Source: CAYXEN01 sp964464035
GTDB lineage: Bacteria > Krumholzibacteriota > Krumholzibacteriia > WVZY01
Assembly: GCA_964464035.1 (NCBI GenBank)
Contig: CAYXEN010000049.1
Location: 1-21,521 of the forward strand
DNA: 21,521 nucleotides
Direction of reading: 5' to 3'
Position 1 is the stretch's first letter, and every line of letters begins with the position of its first letter. Made by a program: the position numbers and the translations under genes. The notes beneath the pieces were generated by a model, which was not told the origin of the DNA, made no database searches, and was given only the letters and a program-made list of their open reading frames with translations. Below are positions 19,861 through 21,521 of the stretch, piece by piece.

Positions 19861-21521
19861 ATGATGGAAAAGTTCACAGAGAAAGCAAGGGAAGCATTCT
19901 CCAAGGCGATGGAGGAGGCTTTTCTGAAGAACAACCCCGAGACGACGCCGTGGCACCTGCTCCATGCCCTCTTGAAGCAGGACGGGGGGATCGTGCCTGC
20001 TCTTCTCGCGAAGCTCGGACTCGATGCGGGCACGATGGAATCGGTGGTCTCGAGGCAGATAGAGAGCATGCCCGTACAGCAGGGAGCCGGGGATCCGTAC
20101 GTCTCGCCGGATCTGAAGAAGGTGATCCAGGGAGCCTACGCGGAGGCCGATTCTCTCAAGGACGAATTGATCTCCACCGAGCACCTCCTGCTCGCCATGC
20201 TCCGTGACGACAGGTCCGCGCACGGGGAGTACCTCAAGGGGCTCGGCCTTGATCGAGAGAAGATTCTGAATGCGCTTCGTGAAGTGAGGGGAACGGAACG
20301 AGTCACCGATGCCAACCCCGAGAACAGGTACCAGATCCTCGAGAAGGTTACGGTCGACCTGGTCGAGACCGCCCTCAAGGGGAAACTGGATCCGGTCATA
20401 GGGCGCGAGGACGAGATCCGAAGGGTGAGCCAGGTTCTTTGCCGCCGGACCAAGAACAACCCGGTCCTGATCGGCGATCCCGGAGTCGGGAAGACGGCGA
20501 TAGTGGAGGGATTGGCGCAGAGGATAGCGGACGGGGACGTTCCGGAGGCGCTCAAGAACAGGCGCCTGCTGGCCCTCGACATGGGCGCGCTGGTGGCGGG
20601 AACCAAATTCCGCGGCGAGTTCGAGGAGCGTTTCAAGGCCTTGCTCAAGGCCGTTCAGAGCAGCGACGGGGAGATAATACTCTTCATAGACGAGCTCCAC
20701 ACGCTCGTCGGCGCCGGCGCCGCCGAAGGCTCTCTCGACGCGTCCAACATGATAAAGCCGGCCCTGGCGCGGGGCGAGCTCAGGTGCATCGGTGCAACGA
20801 CCATCGACGAGTACAGGAAATACATCGAGAAAGACTCCGCCCTCGAGAGGCGGTTCCAGATGGTCATGGTGAGAGAGCCCAGCGTCGAGGAGACCATCTC
20901 GATACTGAGAGGACTCAAGGAGAGGTATGAAGTCCATCACGGGGTCAAGATAACCGACCAGGCGCTGGTGGCGGCTGCTAGGCTCTCGGATCGCTATATC
21001 ACCGATCGGTTCCTGCCCGACAAGGCTATAGACCTGATCGACGAGGCGGCCTCGAGGATTCGCCTCGAGGTGGACAGTCTGCCGGTCCCGTTGGCCAAGA
21101 CGCGCGAAAGGATAAGACGCCTGCAGATCGAGAAGAAAGTTATGGAAAAGGAAAAGGACGAGAGGTCCAGAGAACGACTGAAACAAATCGCAAGCGAGAT
21201 CGCCGGCCTGGAGGAAGAGCAGAAGGCTCTCGCGATGCGATGGGAGAACGAGAAGAACGCGATCCGAAGGATACGGGGTACCAAGGAGAAGATCGAGGAC
21301 GCGAAGCGGGAAGAGCAACTTGCTTCGCGCCGGAACGATCTCGAGAAACTGGGAGAGATACGCTACGGCATCCTCCCCCGTCTCGAGTCGGAGCTCGAGG
21401 AGGCAAACGAGGAGCTCGCGCGGCTCCAGGCCGAGGGCAGCATCCTGAAAGAGGAAGTCGGCTCGGAAGAGGTGGCCGAGGTGGTGGCCAAGTGGACGGG
21501 TATTCCGGTGAGCAGGATGAT
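19861..21521 (+). CDS. clpB: ClpB, protein disaggregase (3' truncated by window edge)
   Basis: ClpB is the hexameric AAA+ chaperone that threads aggregated proteins through its pore with DnaK help. The frame is open to the right edge (about 553 residues) and lacks the second AAA+ module. Visible parts are the Clp N-domain (about 1-145, with two repeat motifs such as LLHALLKQDGG and TEHLLLAML), AAA1 with Walker A GDPGVGKT at 205-212 and Walker B LFIDELH, sensor ATTIDEYRKYIEKD, and the long middle coiled coil (about 395-525) that distinguishes ClpB from ClpA and ClpC. VAKWTGIPVSRM at the edge leads into AAA2. Four ATGs lie at 19852, 19855, 19861 and 19864. AAGGAG at 19846-19851 best fits 19861 (nine-base spacing), giving MMEKFTEKAREAF. 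Confidence 0.95.
   Translation, partial: MMEKFTEKAREAFSKAMEEAFLKNNPETTPWHLLHALLKQDGGIVPALLAKLGLDAGTMESVVSRQIESMPVQQGAGDPYVSPDLKKVIQGAYAEADSLKDELISTEHLLLAMLRDDRSAHGEYLKGLGLDREKILNALREVRGTERVTDANPENRYQILEKVTVDLVETALKGKLDPVIGREDEIRRVSQVLCRRTKNNPVLIGDPGVGKTAIVEGLAQRIADGDVPEALKNRRLLALDMGALVAGTKFRGEFEERFKALLKAVQSSDGEIILFIDELHTLVGAGAAEGSLDASNMIKPALARGELRCIGATTIDEYRKYIEKDSALERRFQMVMVREPSVEETISILRGLKERYEVHHGVKITDQALVAAARLSDRYITDRFLPDKAIDLIDEAASRIRLEVDSLPVPLAKTRERIRRLQIEKKVMEKEKDERSRERLKQIASEIAGLEEEQKALAMRWENEKNAIRRIRGTKEKIEDAKREEQLASRRNDLEKLGEIRYGILPRLESELEEANEELARLQAEGSILKEEVGSEEVAEVVAKWTGIPVSRM

Noticed and set aside
19828..21318. 496-codon minus-strand open frame opposite clpB
   Set aside because: Antisense shadow of clpB, whose AAA+ motifs are unmistakable on the plus strand.

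Overview
The window reads as one contiguous, gene-dense chromosomal segment of a GC-rich bacterium. Isoleucine ATA and arginine AGG codons are strikingly common for such a GC-rich sequence. SUF genes, carAB, clpB, a divergent PAP2 protein, a leaderless-style gene start and a ParA protein fused to a glycogen-binding domain suggest an uncultivated lineage near the FCB group (Eisenbacteria or Krumholzibacteriota type). That placement is inference and weak. No tRNA, rRNA, IS element, phage gene or CRISPR array was seen.

Layout. (1) 1-4931: a SUF iron-sulfur operon, sufC (cut by the left edge), sufB, sufD, sufS, sufU and a small Rieske-type ferredoxin, mostly with overlapping stops and starts. (2) 5032-6147: a strongly diverged YchF-type P-loop protein behind its own extended -10 promoter. 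(3) 6152-6867: a TetR regulator on the minus strand with a near-consensus promoter and two inverted-repeat operator candidates. (4) 6924-11625: a long leader with two terminator-like hairpins, then carA and carB (carbamoyl phosphate synthase). (5) 11622-13285: a peptide ABC-transporter binding protein whose promoter implies a leaderless mRNA. (6) 13275-14798, minus strand: a thiolase-like protein and a DUF35 partner, again behind a promoter that implies a leaderless mRNA. (7) 14866-15291: a divergent PAP2 (DUF212) membrane protein. (8) 15300-17676: a promoter, an RNA leader ending in an intrinsic terminator, then ParA-CBM48, a protein that looks like a ParA fold without its P-loop, and a small acidic protein. 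(9) 17875-19653: a secreted lipoprotein with a metzincin protease site. (10) 19661-21521: clpB, running off the right edge.

How the genes work together. The first six genes form one assembly line: SufS releases sulfur from cysteine, SufU accepts it, SufBCD builds the cluster, and the Rieske protein may be a client or electron carrier. carA and carB make carbamoyl phosphate for pyrimidine and arginine synthesis, and their leader looks built for attenuation. The least explained unit is region 8. Its ParA ATPase carries a C-terminal CBM48/AMPK-type glycogen-binding domain, which suggests spatial positioning or partitioning of glycogen granules. This is a hypothesis from domain content only. Other points worth a second look are the YchF paralog without its G3/switch II motif, the thiolase without its nucleophilic cysteine, and the two promoters that sit directly against start codons.
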